A stretch of 64,000 bases of DNA from Clostridium merdae (GCF_900176635.1 NZ_FXLN01000004.1:310001-374000), one strand, 5' to 3'; positions 1 through 8,139 are shown, counted from the first letter of the stretch. The notes: generated from the sequence alone by a model not told the origin. A program made the numbers and translations.

Positions 1-1731
1 GTAACAAAGGGCATATCTGCCGTTACCACACAGCTTCGTGCCGAGGGCAAAGAAGTTTCTTCTGATGTGAACCACTTAATTACACTCAATCTGTTCGCAA
101 CCATTACCAATGCGAACTTTGACGAAGATGCGATTGTTGAACGCATTTTTAATACATTGGCAAAAAAACAGGATCTGTTGGGTCAGGTTGCAAACCCGGA
201 AGCTCTTCCGGCAGCAGCCAGCTGGAGTTCTTCAAACCGGGATGAGTTTGCTGCAAAAGCTGCCGAGGTTGGCGTTTTGTCTACCAAGGATGAAGACGTT
301 CGCAGCCTGCGCGAGCTGATTACCTACGGCCTAAAGGGCCTTTCTGCTTACAGCAAGCACGCAAACGTTCTACTTAAGGACGACGGCGAGGTTGACGGAT
401 TCCTGCAAAAAGCTTTGGCAAAAACACTGGACGACTCTTTGTCCGTAAACGATTTGATTGCCTTGACTCTGGAGACCGGCGAATACGGCGTAAAGGGCAT
501 GGCTCTTCTCGATGAAGCCAACACCTCTGCTTATGGCAACCCTGAGATTACCAAGGTTAACATCGGCGTTGGATTGCGCCCGGGCATCTTGGTTTCTGGC
601 CATGACCTGCGCGATTTGGAGATGCTTCTCAAGCAGACCGAGGGCACCGGTGTGGATGTTTACACTCACTCTGAGATGCTGCCGGCTCACTATTACCCTG
701 CATTTAAGAAATACTCTCACTTTGTTGGTAACTACGGCAACGCATGGTGGAAGCAGAAGGAAGAGTTCGAGAGCTTTAACGGCCCGATTCTCATGACCAC
801 CAACTGCATTGTTCCCCCGAAGGATAGCTACAAAGATCGACTCTACACCACTGGCGCTGCCGGCTTCCCCGGCTGCAAGCACATTGGCGGCGAGATTGGC
901 GAGGAGAAGGATTTCTCCGCCATTATTGAGCACGCTAAAAACTGTGCTTCCCCTGCTGAGATTGAGCGCGGCGAAATCATTGGCGGCTTTGCACACAACC
1001 AGGTGCTTGCTTTGGCAGACGCCGTAGTAGACGCAGTTAAATCAGGTGCCATTAAAAAGTTTGTGGTTATGGCAGGCTGTGACGGCCGTGCAAAATCCAG
1101 AAACTACTACACTGATTTTGCAAGAGCACTGCCGAAGGATGCGGTTATTCTGACCGCTGGCTGTGCAAAATACAAGTACAATAAACTAGCCCTTGGCGAT
1201 ATTGGCGGTATTCCTCGCGTACTTGATGCTGGCCAGTGCAATGACTCCTATTCGTTGGCCGTTATCGCACTCAAGCTGAAAGAAGTATTTGGTTTGGATG
1301 ACATTAACGACCTGCCGATTGTATACAACATTGCTTGGTACGAGCAGAAGGCAGTTATCGTTCTGCTGGCTCTGCTGCACCTTGGCGTTAAGGATATTCA
1401 CCTTGGGCCCACGCTTCCAGCTTTCCTTTCCCCGAATGTGGCGAAGGTTTTGGTTGAAAACTTTGGCATTGCCGGTATTGGCAGCGTAGAAGATGACCTA
1501 GAACTGTTCTTCGGTGAGGGTGCGGCGATTAGCCCGGCTGTTACAGAAGATATGCTCATCGGCGACATTCTCCGCCAGTATCCCGATGCAGCTCCTGTTC
1601 TTATGGAGTGCGGTATGCACTGCTTGGGCTGCCCGTCTTCCCAGATGGAGTCTCTTGCAGATGCTTGCATGGTGCATGGTATGGACCCCAAAATGGTTCT
1701 TGGCCAGCTCAATCAGAAGATTGCCAGATAA
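1..1731 (+). CDS. hcp: Hydroxylamine reductase (hybrid cluster protein), 5' end cut off by window
   Basis: The reading frame is open from base 1, so the true start lies upstream; the GTG at 67 is internal. The missing N-terminus should hold the cysteines that bind the first Fe-S cluster. Visible Hcp signatures include YGLKGLSAY, GFPGCKH, CDGRAKSRNYY and TAGCAKYKYN, whose cysteines are known ligands of the hybrid Fe-S-O cluster. Hcp reduces hydroxylamine or, physiologically, nitric oxide in anaerobes; it is cytoplasmic. The last 65 residues or so (from about base 1540) form an extra DUF1858-type domain with a CGMHCLGC motif, known as a redox-disulfide module attached to some clostridial Hcp proteins. 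The two genes downstream look co-transcribed, and one encodes a hemerythrin, which fits nitrosative or oxygen stress defence. Confidence 0.95.
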   Translation, partial: VTKGISAVTTQLRAEGKEVSSDVNHLITLNLFATITNANFDEDAIVERIFNTLAKKQDLLGQVANPEALPAAASWSSSNRDEFAAKAAEVGVLSTKDEDVRSLRELITYGLKGLSAYSKHANVLLKDDGEVDGFLQKALAKTLDDSLSVNDLIALTLETGEYGVKGMALLDEANTSAYGNPEITKVNIGVGLRPGILVSGHDLRDLEMLLKQTEGTGVDVYTHSEMLPAHYYPAFKKYSHFVGNYGNAWWKQKEEFESFNGPILMTTNCIVPPKDSYKDRLYTTGAAGFPGCKHIGGEIGEEKDFSAIIEHAKNCASPAEIERGEIIGGFAHNQVLALADAVVDAVKSGAIKKFVVMAGCDGRAKSRNYYTDFARALPKDAVILTAGCAKYKYNKLALGDIGGIPRVLDAGQCNDSYSLAVIALKLKEVFGLDDINDLPIVYNIAWYEQKAVIVLLALLHLGVKDIHLGPTLPAFLSPNVAKVLVENFGIAGIGSVEDDLELFFGEGAAISPAVTEDMLIGDILRQYPDAAPVLMECGMHCLGCPSSQMESLADACMVHGMDPKMVLGQLNQKIAR

Positions 1732-1813
1732 AAGAATATCAATAACGGGGGGCTGTGAAAGATCGCAAGTGCGTTTCGTTCGCGGCCCTCTTTTTCGGAA
1801 AGGATATTTGCAT

Positions 1814-2416
1814 ATGAGTGCTTTTTTAGGCCCGATTCATCATTGGCTATATGGTAAGATTCAATTTCAAGAGAAATGGATTCAGAGCATTTTAAGCTCT
1901 GCAAAAGAAAATGGTTGGGGAGATTTCGAGGAAAAGCTGGATTCAGCCTGTGGCGCCGCTGATTTGCGACCGCTCGAAGACAGCATTGACCAAGGGAATA
2001 TTCATGGTTGGCTTCAGCAAAAAATCCATGTAGAAGAAGCAAGGCTTGCTGTGCTTGTTACCGAGCTGCTAAAGGCAGATGCCTCACGTATTGATGAGCT
2101 CACAGAGATTTCGTTCCGTTTTGGTAAGAGCAATGCACCGGAAGAAAAACTCGATGCTTCTGAAGCGTTCCAATTATTAAATAATACCCTGCTCGATGGT
2201 ATGCCCTGCGACCATGTAAATCAATTATTGGAGAACGATAAGGATATTGTCGTTTGGCAGCAAACACAGTGTCTGCACCGTGAGTTCTGGGAGCAGGCAG
2301 GGGGAGACGTAGCCGTATACTATGCGCTTCGTATGCGCATGATACAAGGGCTGTTGGGGGAAAGTGGATTGATATTTGCCGGTGAAAACGGACGTTTTGA
2401 AATTAGAAAGGACTGA
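1814..2416 (+). CDS. Unknown 200-aa protein in the hcp-hemerythrin operon
   Basis: The ATG at 1814 follows a GGAAAGG ribosome site; the frame is open further upstream inside hcp, but that part is only an overlap in another frame. The protein is soluble-looking, acidic and mostly helical, with no signal peptide, membrane segment or recognisable cofactor motif. Two cysteines occur in isolated positions (CGAAD, MPCDH) with a third in TQCLHREFW. It lies 82 bp after hcp and 4 bp before the hemerythrin gene, so it is very probably co-translated with the latter. Function is not recognised. Position suggests a partner or accessory of nitric oxide or oxygen handling, which is inference only. Confidence 0.8.
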   Translation: MSAFLGPIHHWLYGKIQFQEKWIQSILSSAKENGWGDFEEKLDSACGAADLRPLEDSIDQGNIHGWLQQKIHVEEARLAVLVTELLKADASRIDELTEISFRFGKSNAPEEKLDASEAFQLLNNTLLDGMPCDHVNQLLENDKDIVVWQQTQCLHREFWEQAGGDVAVYYALRMRMIQGLLGESGLIFAGENGRFEIRKD

Positions 2417-2420
2417 CGAT

Positions 2421-2978
2421 ATGTACAGCGTTGAATTAATGGTAGAGGAGCACGACCATATTTTAGAGCTGCTCACAGTCATACGGAAAGCCTGCTGTGG
2501 TGTTCTGGAGGGGCAGGAGGTAAATGACGGTGATTTTCGCAGTATGATTTCGTTTGCTCGTAATTATGCCGATAAACACCATCACGGCAAGGAAGAACAG
2601 ATTCTGTTTCAGGAGATGACACAGCATTTGGGTCAAATTGGCGTGAACCTCATTCAGCATGGAATGCTGGTGGAGCACGACCTTGGCAGGCTGCATATGT
2701 CAGAGTTGGAAAACGCTCTGAATCATTATAAAGAGAATCCCAATGCCATGGGTAAGGTTAATATTATTGCGGAAGCCATTGGCTACGCCAATCTTCTTCA
2801 GCGCCATATTGATAAAGAGAATCAGATTGTGTACACTTATGCCGAGAAGAATTTGACAGAAGAAATTTTAAAATCGGTGGATGAACGTGTTATCGCGTTT
2901 GAAAAAGAGGCGCAGCAGGCTCAAATTCAAGACACATATCTTAACTTACTGGAAGAACTAAAAAAGAAGTATTGCTAA
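2421..2978 (+). CDS. Hemerythrin-like HHE cation-binding protein
   Basis: The start chosen is the ATG at 2421, 8 bases after AGAAAGGA; an in-frame upstream extension would overlap the preceding gene. The 185-residue protein has the repeated His/Glu helices of the hemerythrin (HHE) fold: EEHDHILELL near residue 9, DKHHHGKEEQILF near 51, QHGMLVEHD near 78 and RHIDKENQIVY near 125. These residues are the usual carboxylate-bridged di-iron ligands. Family members bind O2 or NO, or repair Fe-S clusters. Being last in the hcp operon it probably protects against NO or oxygen. No signal peptide. A hairpin terminator follows at once. Confidence 0.9.
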   Translation: MYSVELMVEEHDHILELLTVIRKACCGVLEGQEVNDGDFRSMISFARNYADKHHHGKEEQILFQEMTQHLGQIGVNLIQHGMLVEHDLGRLHMSELENALNHYKENPNAMGKVNIIAEAIGYANLLQRHIDKENQIVYTYAEKNLTEEILKSVDERVIAFEKEAQQAQIQDTYLNLLEELKKKYC

Positions 2979-3181
2979 AATAGTGAAAAAAGAAGGCATG
3001 AAACAGGTATCATTCCTGCTCCATGCTTTCTTTTGTGTCTGGTATAATAGAAATTAAGTTCCGCTCTAACTGAGAGGATAAGTGTAAATTTCTTCACACT
3101 CTTGTTGCTCTTAATGAGAATTTGTATGCCCTTTTCTGAGGCTAGTAGCATCTTAAAATACATATCTTTGTAATCAATCAT
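2975..3181 (-). CDS. Possible 68-aa small protein, divergent from the XRE gene
   Basis: The ATG at 3181 (reverse strand) is preceded by AGGTGAG at 5-base spacing, a good ribosome site. The first 25 residues (MIDYKDMYFKMLLAS, then GIQILIKSNK) resemble the N-terminus of small phage- or regulator-associated clostridial proteins that begin with a YxxMYF...A..AI..L pattern. The C-terminal half is read through the inverted repeat of the hemerythrin terminator and looks non-protein-like, so the gene may be decayed or frameshifted near base 3070. It is back to back with the XRE regulator at 3270. Function unknown. Confidence 0.4.
   Translation of the reverse strand: MIDYKDMYFKMLLASEKGIQILIKSNKSVKKFTLILSVRAELNFYYTRHKRKHGAGMIPVSCLLFSLF
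2992..3036. terminator. Terminator of the hcp-hemerythrin operon
   Basis: GAAGGCATG pairs with CATGCTTTC, with CAGG/CCTG deeper in the stem, followed by TTTTGTG. The reverse strand is also followed by a T-run, so it may act in both directions. Confidence 0.75.
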
Positions 3182-3269
3182 TTTCACTCACCTAAAGTAT
3201 ACTTAAGAACAATTTGTTTAAAATCAATAGAACAGATTGTTTTTAACTATACTATTGCTGGCGATAAAG

Positions 3270-3488
3270 ATGGCGAAATACCAACGAATTCGTGAACTCC
3301 GCGAAGATGCAGATTTAACGCAGGAGAAAATCGGCAAATCGATTCATGTACCCCAGCGCAGCTATGCCTACTATGAAAGCGGTCAGCGAATGGTACCGCC
3401 GCACGTTCTATGCGCGTTGGCAAATTTTTATGGTGTGAGTGTGGATTATATTCTAGGGCGCACCAACAAAAGAGAAACAAACCGATGA
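3270..3488 (+). CDS. Small XRE-family HTH regulator
   Basis: A 72-residue protein that is almost entirely a Cro/C1-type helix-turn-helix: RIRELREDADLTQEKIGK, then QRSYAYYESGQR as recognition helix and FYGVSVDYILGRT at the end. I chose the ATG at 3270, where homology begins; a TTG at 3237 would add 11 hydrophobic residues. The RBS is poor. It sits alone between terminators and divergent from the small gene at 2975-3181, so it may regulate that locus. Single-domain regulators of this kind are common in clostridial chromosomes and prophage remnants. Confidence 0.85.
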   Translation: MAKYQRIRELREDADLTQEKIGKSIHVPQRSYAYYESGQRMVPPHVLCALANFYGVSVDYILGRTNKRETNR

Positions 3489-3492
3489 CAGG

Positions 3493-3535
3493 AAAAGAGA
3501 GAGTTCGAGCAAAGAATGCTTGGTCTCTCTTTTAT
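3493..3535. terminator. Terminator after the XRE gene
   Basis: AAAAGAGAGA pairs with TCTCTCTTTT around a 20-base loop. T-rich on both strands. Confidence 0.7.
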
Positions 3536-3643
3536 TCTGCTAAGTTAAGAGAAGCATTCTAATGTCAATTTTAGAATAATAGAAAAGATATTATACTATT
3601 TTTTAATCAAGGTAAAAAAATAAAAAATATATGTAATTATGGA

Positions 3644-3672
3644 TTGACATTTTTGAAAAACCGCAGTATTAT
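3644..3672 (+). promoter_or_regulatory. SigA-type promoter of cysK
   Basis: TTGACA at 3644-3649, a 17-base spacer and TATTAT at 3667-3672, in an A/T-rich region. It gives a 5' leader of about 50 bases ahead of the AGGAGG site of cysK. No S-box or T-box was recognised in this short leader. Confidence 0.8.
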
Positions 3673-3731
3673 AGTAGCAGCAGTAAAACATATATAGCAT
3701 ATATGATTAAATAACATTAGGAGGTCGTCTT

Positions 3732-4664
3732 ATGGCAAAGGTTTATAAGAATCTGACTGATTTGATTGGGAAAACCCCTCTTTTAGAGCTTTCGAATTAT
3801 GAAAAGAAGCATGAGTTAAAGGCAACTGTGATTGGTAAGCTGGAATATTTTAACCCGGCAGGAAGTGTAAAAGACCGTATTGCCAAGGCAATGATTGAGG
3901 ATGCAGAGGCAAAAGGGCTTCTAAAGCCCGGCTCCGTTATTATTGAGCCTACCAGCGGTAATACCGGTATTGGTCTTGCATCTGTTGCGGCTGCGCATGG
4001 CTATCGTATTATCCTTACCATGCCGGAGACGATGAGCGTAGAACGCCGTAATCTATTGAAGGCGTACGGTGCAGAGCTGGTGCTTACAGAAGGCGCAAAG
4101 GGAATGAGCGGTGCCATTGCCAAAGCCGAAGAGCTTGCAGCAGAAATTTCGAATTCCTTTATTCCCGGGCAGTTTGTAAATCCTGCGAACCCGCAGGTTC
4201 ACAGAGTCACCACGGGTCCTGAAATTTGGGAAGATACCGAAGGCAAGGTAGACATTTTTGTAGCGGGTGTTGGTACGGGTGGTACGCTTACCGGTGTGGG
4301 CGAGTACCTAAAATCACAGAACCCCAATGTATCAATTGTTGCCGTAGAGCCTGATGGCTCCCCCGTATTGTCGGAGGGTAAATCCGGTTCCCATAAAATT
4401 CAGGGAATTGGTGCCGGTTTTGTGCCAAAGGTGCTGAACACCTCGGTTTATGATGAAATCATCCGCGTTAAGAATGAGGATGCGTTTGCGGTAGGCAAAG
4501 AGCTTTCAAAAACAGAGGGTCTTTTAGTAGGTATTTCCTCCGGTGCTGCCATTTGGGCGGCTACTGAGCTTGCGAAACGCCCAGAAAACGCTGGCAAGGT
4601 AATTGTAGCCGTTCTGCCAGATACCGGTGAGCGTTATCTCTCCACTCCGCTTTTTTCTGAATAA
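3732..4664 (+). CDS. cysK: Cysteine synthase A (O-acetylserine sulfhydrylase), copy 1
   Basis: The 310-residue length matches CysK. It converts O-acetylserine and sulfide to cysteine using PLP in the cytoplasm. The PLP-binding lysine is K47 in NPAGSVKDR; the substrate loop TSGNTGIGLA lies near residue 77 and the phosphate-binding loop GVGTGGTLTGVG near residue 177. The start follows AGGAGG at 3719-3724. It is a single-gene unit with its own promoter and a strong terminator. A second, highly similar 310-residue copy lies at 39209-40141, so the two probably differ in regulation or substrate (for example sulfide versus another nucleophile), which the sequence alone does not settle. Confidence 0.95.
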   Translation: MAKVYKNLTDLIGKTPLLELSNYEKKHELKATVIGKLEYFNPAGSVKDRIAKAMIEDAEAKGLLKPGSVIIEPTSGNTGIGLASVAAAHGYRIILTMPETMSVERRNLLKAYGAELVLTEGAKGMSGAIAKAEELAAEISNSFIPGQFVNPANPQVHRVTTGPEIWEDTEGKVDIFVAGVGTGGTLTGVGEYLKSQNPNVSIVAVEPDGSPVLSEGKSGSHKIQGIGAGFVPKVLNTSVYDEIIRVKNEDAFAVGKELSKTEGLLVGISSGAAIWAATELAKRPENAGKVIVAVLPDTGERYLSTPLFSE

Positions 4665-4703
4665 TAAGAGTAAAATATCTCATTATGTACTTCTAACCCC
4701 ATT

Positions 4704-4746
4704 ACAAAGCCCCCTCAACGGATACCGTTGAGGGGGCTTTGTTTTT
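4704..4746. terminator. Terminator of cysK
   Basis: AAAGCCCCCTCAACGG pairs perfectly with CCGTTGAGGGGGCTTT, followed by GTTTTTG. Confidence 0.9.
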
Positions 4747-4809
4747 GCTTAAGAATGTACGAATTCGTATAATAGAATGGACGTATTACTAAGAATGAAA
4801 CCCTGGCAA

Positions 4810-5160
4810 TCATACTTTTGCAACAGCAAAGCCGAGGAGATAAGCTGCAACACCTAAAACCAATGAACCAATGAGGTAAAAGGCGGCAAAAGAATTTTTT
4901 GCTTCTAATTGTTGGTACCCTTCGTATGCAAAAGTGGAAAAGGTAGTGTAAGCACCCAAAAATCCATCTCCAAGTAGAACATAGGTAGAGTGGGCTGGCT
5001 GTAATGCCGTAAGAATACCGAGCAAGAAAGCACCGGAAAGATTAATAATAAATGTATTTAGTGGAAAAATTGCTGCACTCTTCTTTAAAAGAAACAGCCC
5101 CAATCGGTACCGGCATAGCCCGCCGCATATTCCACCGATGGCAACAAGTGTCAAGCTCAT
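4810..5160 (-). CDS. crcB: Fluoride exporter CrcB/Fluc, second subunit
   Basis: A 116-residue, four-helix membrane protein of the Fluc family, which exports F- from the cytoplasm as dual-topology or heterodimeric channels. Family motifs: GGICGGLCRYRLG near residue 8, INLSGAFLLG near 38 and GFLGAYTTFSTFAYE near 65. The ATG at 5160 overlaps the stop of the upstream crcB in an ATGA arrangement; a TTG at 5166 is an alternative. Two adjacent crcB genes usually encode oppositely oriented subunits of one heterodimeric channel. Transcription is controlled by the fluoride riboswitch at 5670-5762. Confidence 0.93.
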   Translation of the reverse strand: MSLTLVAIGGICGGLCRYRLGLFLLKKSAAIFPLNTFIINLSGAFLLGILTALQPAHSTYVLLGDGFLGAYTTFSTFAYEGYQQLEAKNSFAAFYLIGSLVLGVAAYLLGFAVAKV

Positions 5161-5594
5161 TTGCAATCACTCTCCTGTTCTTTTTCTGTTACCATGTTCG
5201 GATTTTTCTGGAGCAAAAGACCCAATGCGCGGGCGGACTTCATACCCAAGTACACAGCCCCTAAGCCCAATAATAGGCTGGCCGAAAGGTAACAAAATGC
5301 AGTAAAGTATTTTGCGGCAAATAGCAGAGTGGATGCTTCCTTACACAAGGTAGAGAATGTGGTGTAAGCACCCATAAGTCCGGTGGTAAGGCCAAGCCGA
5401 AGATCCGTATCAAATGCTCGAACTTCAGACCAAACGGTGAAAATAAAAGAAATGAGAAATGCGCCAGAAAGATTAATAACAAGGGTGTTGAGCGGGAACA
5501 ATCCATGGTATCCCCCAAGTGTAATATTTTCTAATTGGTACCTTACAACAGCACCGAGGGCACTGCCACAGGTTAAGAAAAGGATTTTTTTCAT
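5157..5594 (-). CDS. crcB: Fluoride exporter CrcB/Fluc, first subunit
   Basis: A 145-residue Fluc protein with GSALGAVVRYQL near residue 10, VINLSGAFLIS near 38 and GLMGAYTTFSTLCKE near 70. Four hydrophobic helices are followed by a longer charged tail (residues about 125-145) than in its partner. The start at 5594 is supported by GGAGGAT at 6-base spacing; the frame is open five codons further. First gene of the riboswitch-controlled pair; it overlaps the second gene by 4 bases, implying coupled translation and a heterodimeric channel. Confidence 0.93.
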   Translation of the reverse strand: MKKILFLTCGSALGAVVRYQLENITLGGYHGLFPLNTLVINLSGAFLISFIFTVWSEVRAFDTDLRLGLTTGLMGAYTTFSTLCKEASTLLFAAKYFTAFCYLSASLLLGLGAVYLGMKSARALGLLLQKNPNMVTEKEQESDCK

Positions 5595-5669
5595 TTTGCA
5601 ATCCTCCAAATAAAATGCTTTGATTTGTGATTGAAAAGTAGTTAAATCGGTGCTAGCGGAATGTAATCA

Positions 5670-5762
5670 AACAAAAAAGCTGATAACTCTGCAAATAGCA
5701 GAAGTCATCAGCTGAATAGCAGTTTCGGTATTACCGAGGGAGAACTTCATTCCCTAATTAGT
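5670..5762 (-). promoter_or_regulatory. Fluoride riboswitch (crcB motif) with overlapping terminator
   Basis: Reading the minus strand, GGGAATGAAGTTCTCCC at 5754-5738 is followed by a small GC hairpin, then AAACTGC and AGCTGATGACTTCTGC. This is the known order of the crcB RNA (GGxxATGxxGxxCxCC ... ACTGC ... GCTGATGxCxTCT). The 3' part of the aptamer is also the 5' arm of a rho-independent terminator: AGCTGAT-G-ACT pairs with AGTTATCAGCT, then TTTTTTG. Fluoride binding should stabilise the aptamer and prevent termination, switching on the two crcB genes. The distance to the first start codon is about 80 bases. Confidence 0.92.
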
Positions 5763-5911
5763 TATGGTGTGACGAAAAGCAAGATTGAACAAATACAATA
5801 AAATCAAAATGTAGTTGGTACCGCATAATCCCGTCTTTTACTACGAAATAGAATAACATGATTTTATCTGAAATTCAACCTAGTCCAAAACTTTTATAAG
5901 AATGAGAATGT

Positions 5912-6355
5912 TTAAGACTCATTCGCAAGGTCATTCATAAAGGAATGCAGTGACTGTAGTAAGGGTGCCAGTTTTTCTGGGGAGAGGCCGGTGGAGCAGA
6001 CCATATTCTCCGGTATCTTGGCCGCTTGTTTTTTTAAAGCGTGGCCGGTTTCTGTAAGGCGAATACGCACGCTGCGTTCATCATCATTACTGCGGATTCG
6101 TTCAATATAAGAAAGAGACTCCAGTTTTTTTAGCAGAGGTGTTAACGTACCGGAATCAAGCGTTAGTCGGCTGCCAAGCTCCTTTACAGAGATATTGTCT
6201 TTCTCCCATAGTGCCAACATGGTAATATAACCGGTGTAAGTTAGGTGCATGGGTTCCAAAAAGGGTTTGTATTTACGAATAATCTCTTTTGAGCTAACAT
6301 AAAGCGCAAAGCAGAGCTGGTTTTCTAGTTTTAAAAGTTCATCTATATTTTTCAT
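5912..6355 (-). CDS. OhrR-like MarR-family peroxide-sensing repressor
   Basis: A 147-residue winged-helix MarR protein. The ATG at 6355 follows GAGGTG. The N-terminus LKLENQLCFALYVSSKEI places a cysteine at residue 15, the position of the reactive, peroxide-sensing cysteine of OhrR. The wing region SLSYIERIRSNDDERSVRIRLTE matches MarR/OhrR. OhrR proteins repress peroxidase genes until the cysteine is oxidised. The gene is divergent from a glutathione peroxidase and the shared 136-bp intergenic region has A/T palindromes typical of OhrR operators, so that gene is the likely target. A typical ohr gene is not present here. Confidence 0.85.
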   Translation of the reverse strand: MKNIDELLKLENQLCFALYVSSKEIIRKYKPFLEPMHLTYTGYITMLALWEKDNISVKELGSRLTLDSGTLTPLLKKLESLSYIERIRSNDDERSVRIRLTETGHALKKQAAKIPENMVCSTGLSPEKLAPLLQSLHSFMNDLANES

Positions 6356-6373
6356 CGGTTTCACCTCAATACT

Positions 6374-6470
6374 TATTGTACAATTAAATAGTATCAAATT
6401 AATTTGCTTTGGTCAAGAAAAAGCACTTGACATTTTTGTTAAATTGTATAAAATTAAATTAAGAACAATT
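6374..6470. promoter_or_regulatory. Divergent promoter/operator region between ohrR-like gene and peroxidase
   Basis: For the peroxidase gene: TTGACA at 6427-6432, 16-base spacer, TAAAAT at 6449-6454. Two related A/T-rich segments, TACAATTAAATAGTATC at 6379-6395 and AAATTGTATAAAATTAAATT at 6441-6460, share the ACAATT/AAATTGTA half-sites known for OhrR operators; the second overlaps the -10 box. Repressor binding there would block transcription. Operator assignment is inference from the pattern. Confidence 0.6.
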
Positions 6471-6491
6471 TAAATAAAAGGAGATTTTAAA

Positions 6492-6965
6492 ATGAAAATC
6501 TACGATTATAATATTCTCGATATGAATAAGCAACCGGTATCACTTTCTCAGTATAAGGGCAAAGTTTTGCTTATTGTTAACACTGCAACCGGCTGTGGTT
6601 TTACCCCGCAATACGAAGGTCTTGAAAATCTCTACAAAAAATACCGTGACCGTGGGTTTGAAGTTCTCGATTTCCCATGCAATCAGTTTGGGAATCAAGC
6701 ACCGGGTAGTGAAGAGGAAATTCACAGCTTCTGTCAGCTAAAATATGATGTAACTTTCCCACAGTTTGCAAAAATTGAGGTAAATGGTCCTAACGAAGCT
6801 CCTCTCTACACCTATTTAAAGAGCCAGCAAAAGGGTATGTTGGGCTCAAACATTAAATGGAACTTTACAAAGTTTTTAGTAGACAAAAACGGAAATGTTG
6901 TTGCCCGCTATGCGCCTACTGAAAAACCGGAAAATTTGGAAGCGGATATAGAAAAACTACTTTAA
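6492..6965 (+). CDS. Glutathione peroxidase family thiol peroxidase
   Basis: A 157-residue member of the GPx family; reduces hydroperoxides with a thiol, in bacteria usually via thioredoxin. The catalytic residue is cysteine (C35 in NTATGCGFTPQ, codon TGT), not selenocysteine. The conserved Gln and Trp/Asn of the tetrad appear in FPCNQFGNQ and IKWNFTKFLV. The start follows AAGGAG with good spacing. Controlled from the promoter at 6427-6454 and probably by the divergent OhrR-like repressor. Monocistronic, with a terminator at 6996-7040. Confidence 0.93.
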   Translation: MKIYDYNILDMNKQPVSLSQYKGKVLLIVNTATGCGFTPQYEGLENLYKKYRDRGFEVLDFPCNQFGNQAPGSEEEIHSFCQLKYDVTFPQFAKIEVNGPNEAPLYTYLKSQQKGMLGSNIKWNFTKFLVDKNGNVVARYAPTEKPENLEADIEKLL

Positions 6966-6995
6966 AATGTGATTTCTTTTTCGTCTGTAAAGTGC

Positions 6996-7040
6996 AAAGG
7001 GATGTTATGCAGGTAAAACTGCTGGCATCCCTTTATTTTA
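6996..7040 (+). terminator. Terminator of the peroxidase gene
   Basis: AAAGGGATG pairs with CATCCCTTT, with CAG/CTG inside the loop, followed by ATTTTA. Confidence 0.7.
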
Positions 7041-7215
7041 ATATAACAATGCTTCCCAAAGCTTTACGAATAGCAAAACATCTTACTTTCTGGTAAAATA
7101 ATGTATGTTTAATCTGCCAGAGCAAACAAAAAAGAGTCTCTCTATGGGGTCATAATCAAGGTAAGTACTAGTAGGGTTGACTCAGACAAAAACAAAGAAC
7201 GGAGGAGGAACAATA

Positions 7216-8139
7216 ATGAGTTTAGGTAATGAAAAGGGAAATATGGAAAGAATATGTTTTTGTCAAAAGATTGTAGATGAAATTCAGAAAGAGAGCAAAC
7301 GACCTGTTTGCCGATTGCAATTAAGTCAAGAATCTTTTTCTATAAAAGACAGTTATTTGGGTGGCGTTCCTTATCTTCCGCATAATGAGAAGTATCCCAT
7401 TGGCGATGACGGTCAAATTCTGTGGCTATGTGCTCAAATCAATTTTGCTCAGATGCCACCCATGGAAAACTTTCCGAATGAGGGAATTTTGCAGGTTTTC
7501 TTATCCGATTTTGACTATGATGGTGGGTTTGGTCTTTACAGCAAGGAAGACGGTACGGTTCAAGGTCAGTGGCAAACGACCTACCATCCGTTCGTAGATG
7601 AAACCGTCACAGAAGATGAATGCCGGGCGAAGATGCCCACTTCATGGGAAGATGACACAGAGTTGTGGCGCACTCCAGATAGGCCTCTTAAAATAACATT
7701 TTTGCCTACGGAACAGGAGGGAATCAACCACAATGACATTCGCTTTGACCACCTCTTTGCAGCTGCGCTGACTTCCCAACTGCCCAATGTGAATCCGGAA
7801 GATTACATGCCCTATGCACTGCAAGATAAAACCTCCGAGGAGCGGGAGACCCTCAATAAAATTCGAAAACAGATTGAGATTGGTGGCTGCAAGCTCGGAG
7901 GATATCCTCGCTTCGCTCAAGACGATCCCCGGCTATATAGTGTGGAGAGCGGTAAACCACTGGAGGAGTGGGATACCCTGCTCTTCCAACTAGATGACGA
8001 CACTTTTACTTTTCCGGCGGGCGATATCGGAGACATGGATATCAATCTAAATGGTGGAATATTGAATTTCCTAATTCGCACAAAAGATTTGAAAAATCGA
8101 GACTTCTCTCATGTGCTAGCTCAGTGGGCTTGTACCTGA
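7216..8139 (+). CDS. YwqG-like DUF1963 protein
   Basis: A 307-residue soluble protein of the DUF1963/YwqG family. Typical features are SYLGGVPYLPHNEKYP near residue 50, LCAQINFAQMP near 75, LQVFLSDFDYDGGF near 93, then KLGGYPRFAQDDPR near 222, WDTLLFQLDDD near 252 and the GDMDINLNGG segment near 272. The start at 7216 has GGAGGAGG at ideal spacing. Family members are often linked to stress or toxin contexts, but biochemical function is unknown. Stand-alone gene with its own terminator. Confidence 0.85.
   Translation: MSLGNEKGNMERICFCQKIVDEIQKESKRPVCRLQLSQESFSIKDSYLGGVPYLPHNEKYPIGDDGQILWLCAQINFAQMPPMENFPNEGILQVFLSDFDYDGGFGLYSKEDGTVQGQWQTTYHPFVDETVTEDECRAKMPTSWEDDTELWRTPDRPLKITFLPTEQEGINHNDIRFDHLFAAALTSQLPNVNPEDYMPYALQDKTSEERETLNKIRKQIEIGGCKLGGYPRFAQDDPRLYSVESGKPLEEWDTLLFQLDDDTFTFPAGDIGDMDINLNGGILNFLIRTKDLKNRDFSHVLAQWACT

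Noticed and set aside
370..996. Long minus-strand open frame inside hcp
   Set aside because: It lies wholly within a strongly supported gene, has no RBS and no recognisable motif; it is a codon-bias shadow.
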